Below are positions 11,911 to 12,411 of a stretch of DNA of 12,411 nt, in pieces (the stretch's first letter is position 1; every line of letters begins with the position of its first letter). The position numbers were made by a program, and so were the translations under genes. The DNA comes from DASWFI01 sp036394315 (GTDB taxonomy: Bacteria > Patescibacteriota > Doudnabacteria > UBA920 > O2-02-FULL-48-8), in the NCBI GenBank assembly GCA_036394315.1, contig DASWFI010000014.1:1-12411 (forward strand), written 5' to 3'. The notes under the pieces are model-generated. The model saw only the letters and a list, made by a program, of their open reading frames with translations, was not told where the DNA came from and searched no databases.

Positions 11911-12177
11911 TTATTTATTTAACTTCAACTTATCTGTCAATTTATCCCAGCGCTTTTCATCTTCGGCTTTCAGATAGCGAAGTAAGCGTCTGCGGTTGCC
12001 GACCATCTTCAGAAGTCCGCGGCGGGAGTGGTTGTCTTTCTTGTGCTGATTCAGATGCTCGGAAACTTTTTCAATTTCACGGGTCAAAATCGCCACCTGC
12101 ACTTCAGGACTACCAGTATCGTCCTTATGGACCTGAAACTTCTTGATAATTTGCTCTTTTTCCTTTGGAGTTAACAT
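11911..12177 (-). CDS. rpsO: 30S ribosomal protein S15
   Basis: The chosen start is the ATG at 12175-12177 (MLTPKEKEQIIKKF), which gives 88 aa, the usual S15 length, and has AAGGAA a few bases upstream. The open frame to 12201 adds residues atypical for S15. Recognisable S15 blocks are HKDDTGSPEVQVAILTREIE, HLNQHKKDNHSRRGLLKMVG and RRRLLRYLKAEDEKRW. The protein binds 16S rRNA helices 20-22 early in small-subunit assembly. It is first in the rpsO-pnp operon, with a promoter at 12237-12265 and a leader of about 50 nt. Confidence 0.97.
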   Translation of the reverse strand: MLTPKEKEQIIKKFQVHKDDTGSPEVQVAILTREIEKVSEHLNQHKKDNHSRRGLLKMVGNRRRLLRYLKAEDEKRWDKLTDKLKLNK

Positions 12178-12236
12178 CCAATTCCTTTCTACACATGGCA
12201 ACTAGGAAAACGTCGCCCGTGGATTAATGTGTGCTC

Positions 12237-12265
12237 ATTCTACCAGAACCTTACCCCTTTTGCAA
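12237..12265 (-). promoter_or_regulatory. Promoter of the rpsO-pnp operon
   Basis: The minus strand reads TTGCAA (12260-12265), a 17-nt spacer and TAGAAT (12237-12242). The start point would be near 12230, leaving a leader of about 50 nt before the rpsO start codon. This fits a strong housekeeping promoter. Confidence 0.8.
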
Positions 12266-12342
12266 GCCAACCCTTTAGATATCAAATAGTGTTATCAAGG
12301 GATGAGCGGTTAGATAATAATTCCTGTTATTGTAGTTGTATT

Positions 12343-12411
12343 ATGAATATGGCTACAAAACAAGAGATATTAAAAGACAAATTAGCGGATTACCTCTCCG
12401 CGGACAAAGCA
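12343..12411 (+). CDS. N-terminal fragment, possible transposase of a CPR insertion element
   Basis: An open frame of 23 codons starts at ATG 12343 (or 12349) and runs off the right edge. It reads MNMATKQEILKDKLADYLSA and continues with DKA. The pattern TKxxILxDKLxxYLxA resembles the start of an rve/DDE-type integrase-transposase that I recall as common in CPR genomes. With 23 residues this is a weak call from memory. The upstream stretch (about 12289-12340) contains GTGTTATCAAGGGATGAGCG, which could be part of an element end, but the other end is not in the window. There is no clear Shine-Dalgarno sequence. It could equally be an unrelated gene. Confidence 0.35.
   Translation, partial: MNMATKQEILKDKLADYLSADKA

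Noticed and set aside
1..12411. CRISPR array, tRNA or rRNA genes
   Set aside because: No regularly spaced direct repeats, cloverleaf with CCA-type end, or rRNA-like sequence was seen on either strand.

Overview
The window looks like a chromosomal piece of a Patescibacteria/CPR (Parcubacteria-like) bacterium. The basis is mixed. The housekeeping genes (tgt, rpsO, pnp) are bacterial, and base composition is moderate to AT-rich outside one segment. Several proteins belong to families I associate with CPR genomes: a secreted protein with repeated four-cysteine motifs, an ECF sigma factor overlapping a membrane-anchored partner, and a small membrane protein behind pnp. The assignment rests on recollection of families, not on a search.

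Almost everything reads on the minus strand. From right to left: a partial plus-strand gene at the right edge (possibly a transposase) is divergent from rpsO. An rpsO-pnp operon (promoter 12237-12265) probably continues into an 87-aa membrane/coiled-coil protein and a DUF1761 membrane protein. A secreted 239-aa protein ends at a strong terminator (8050-8076). Next, a consensus sigma70 promoter (7996-8023) with a long leader precedes a DUF2378-like protein and a soluble GGDEF diguanylate cyclase. A promoter inside the cyclase's 3' end (6463-6491) drives an 85-aa membrane protein and a 486-aa secreted Cys-repeat protein. A YgjP-type metalloprotease stands alone. An ECF sigma factor and its overlapping candidate anti-sigma partner follow, then about 200 bp holding one long imperfect hairpin (about 1801-1942). 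Then comes a clearly GC-rich two-gene cassette (a 193-aa protein and a previously unlisted 34-aa membrane peptide) with its own promoter and terminators on both sides. At the left, a plus-strand polytopic membrane protein is divergent from a partial tgt (tRNA-guanine transglycosylase), whose leader contains a candidate attenuator or small RNA.

Two organisational themes recur. Several transcription units are separated by an intrinsic terminator whose U-tract abuts or overlaps the next promoter (about 1754, 4075 and 4650). Several genes without a usable Shine-Dalgarno site have a -10 box, often with an extended TG, placed 6-7 nt before the ATG. That spacing would give leaderless mRNAs. The most unusual items are the GC-rich cassette with its micro-protein, the DUF2378-like/GGDEF pair, the long hairpin element, the tgt leader, and the paired cysteine loss in one repeat of the secreted protein.
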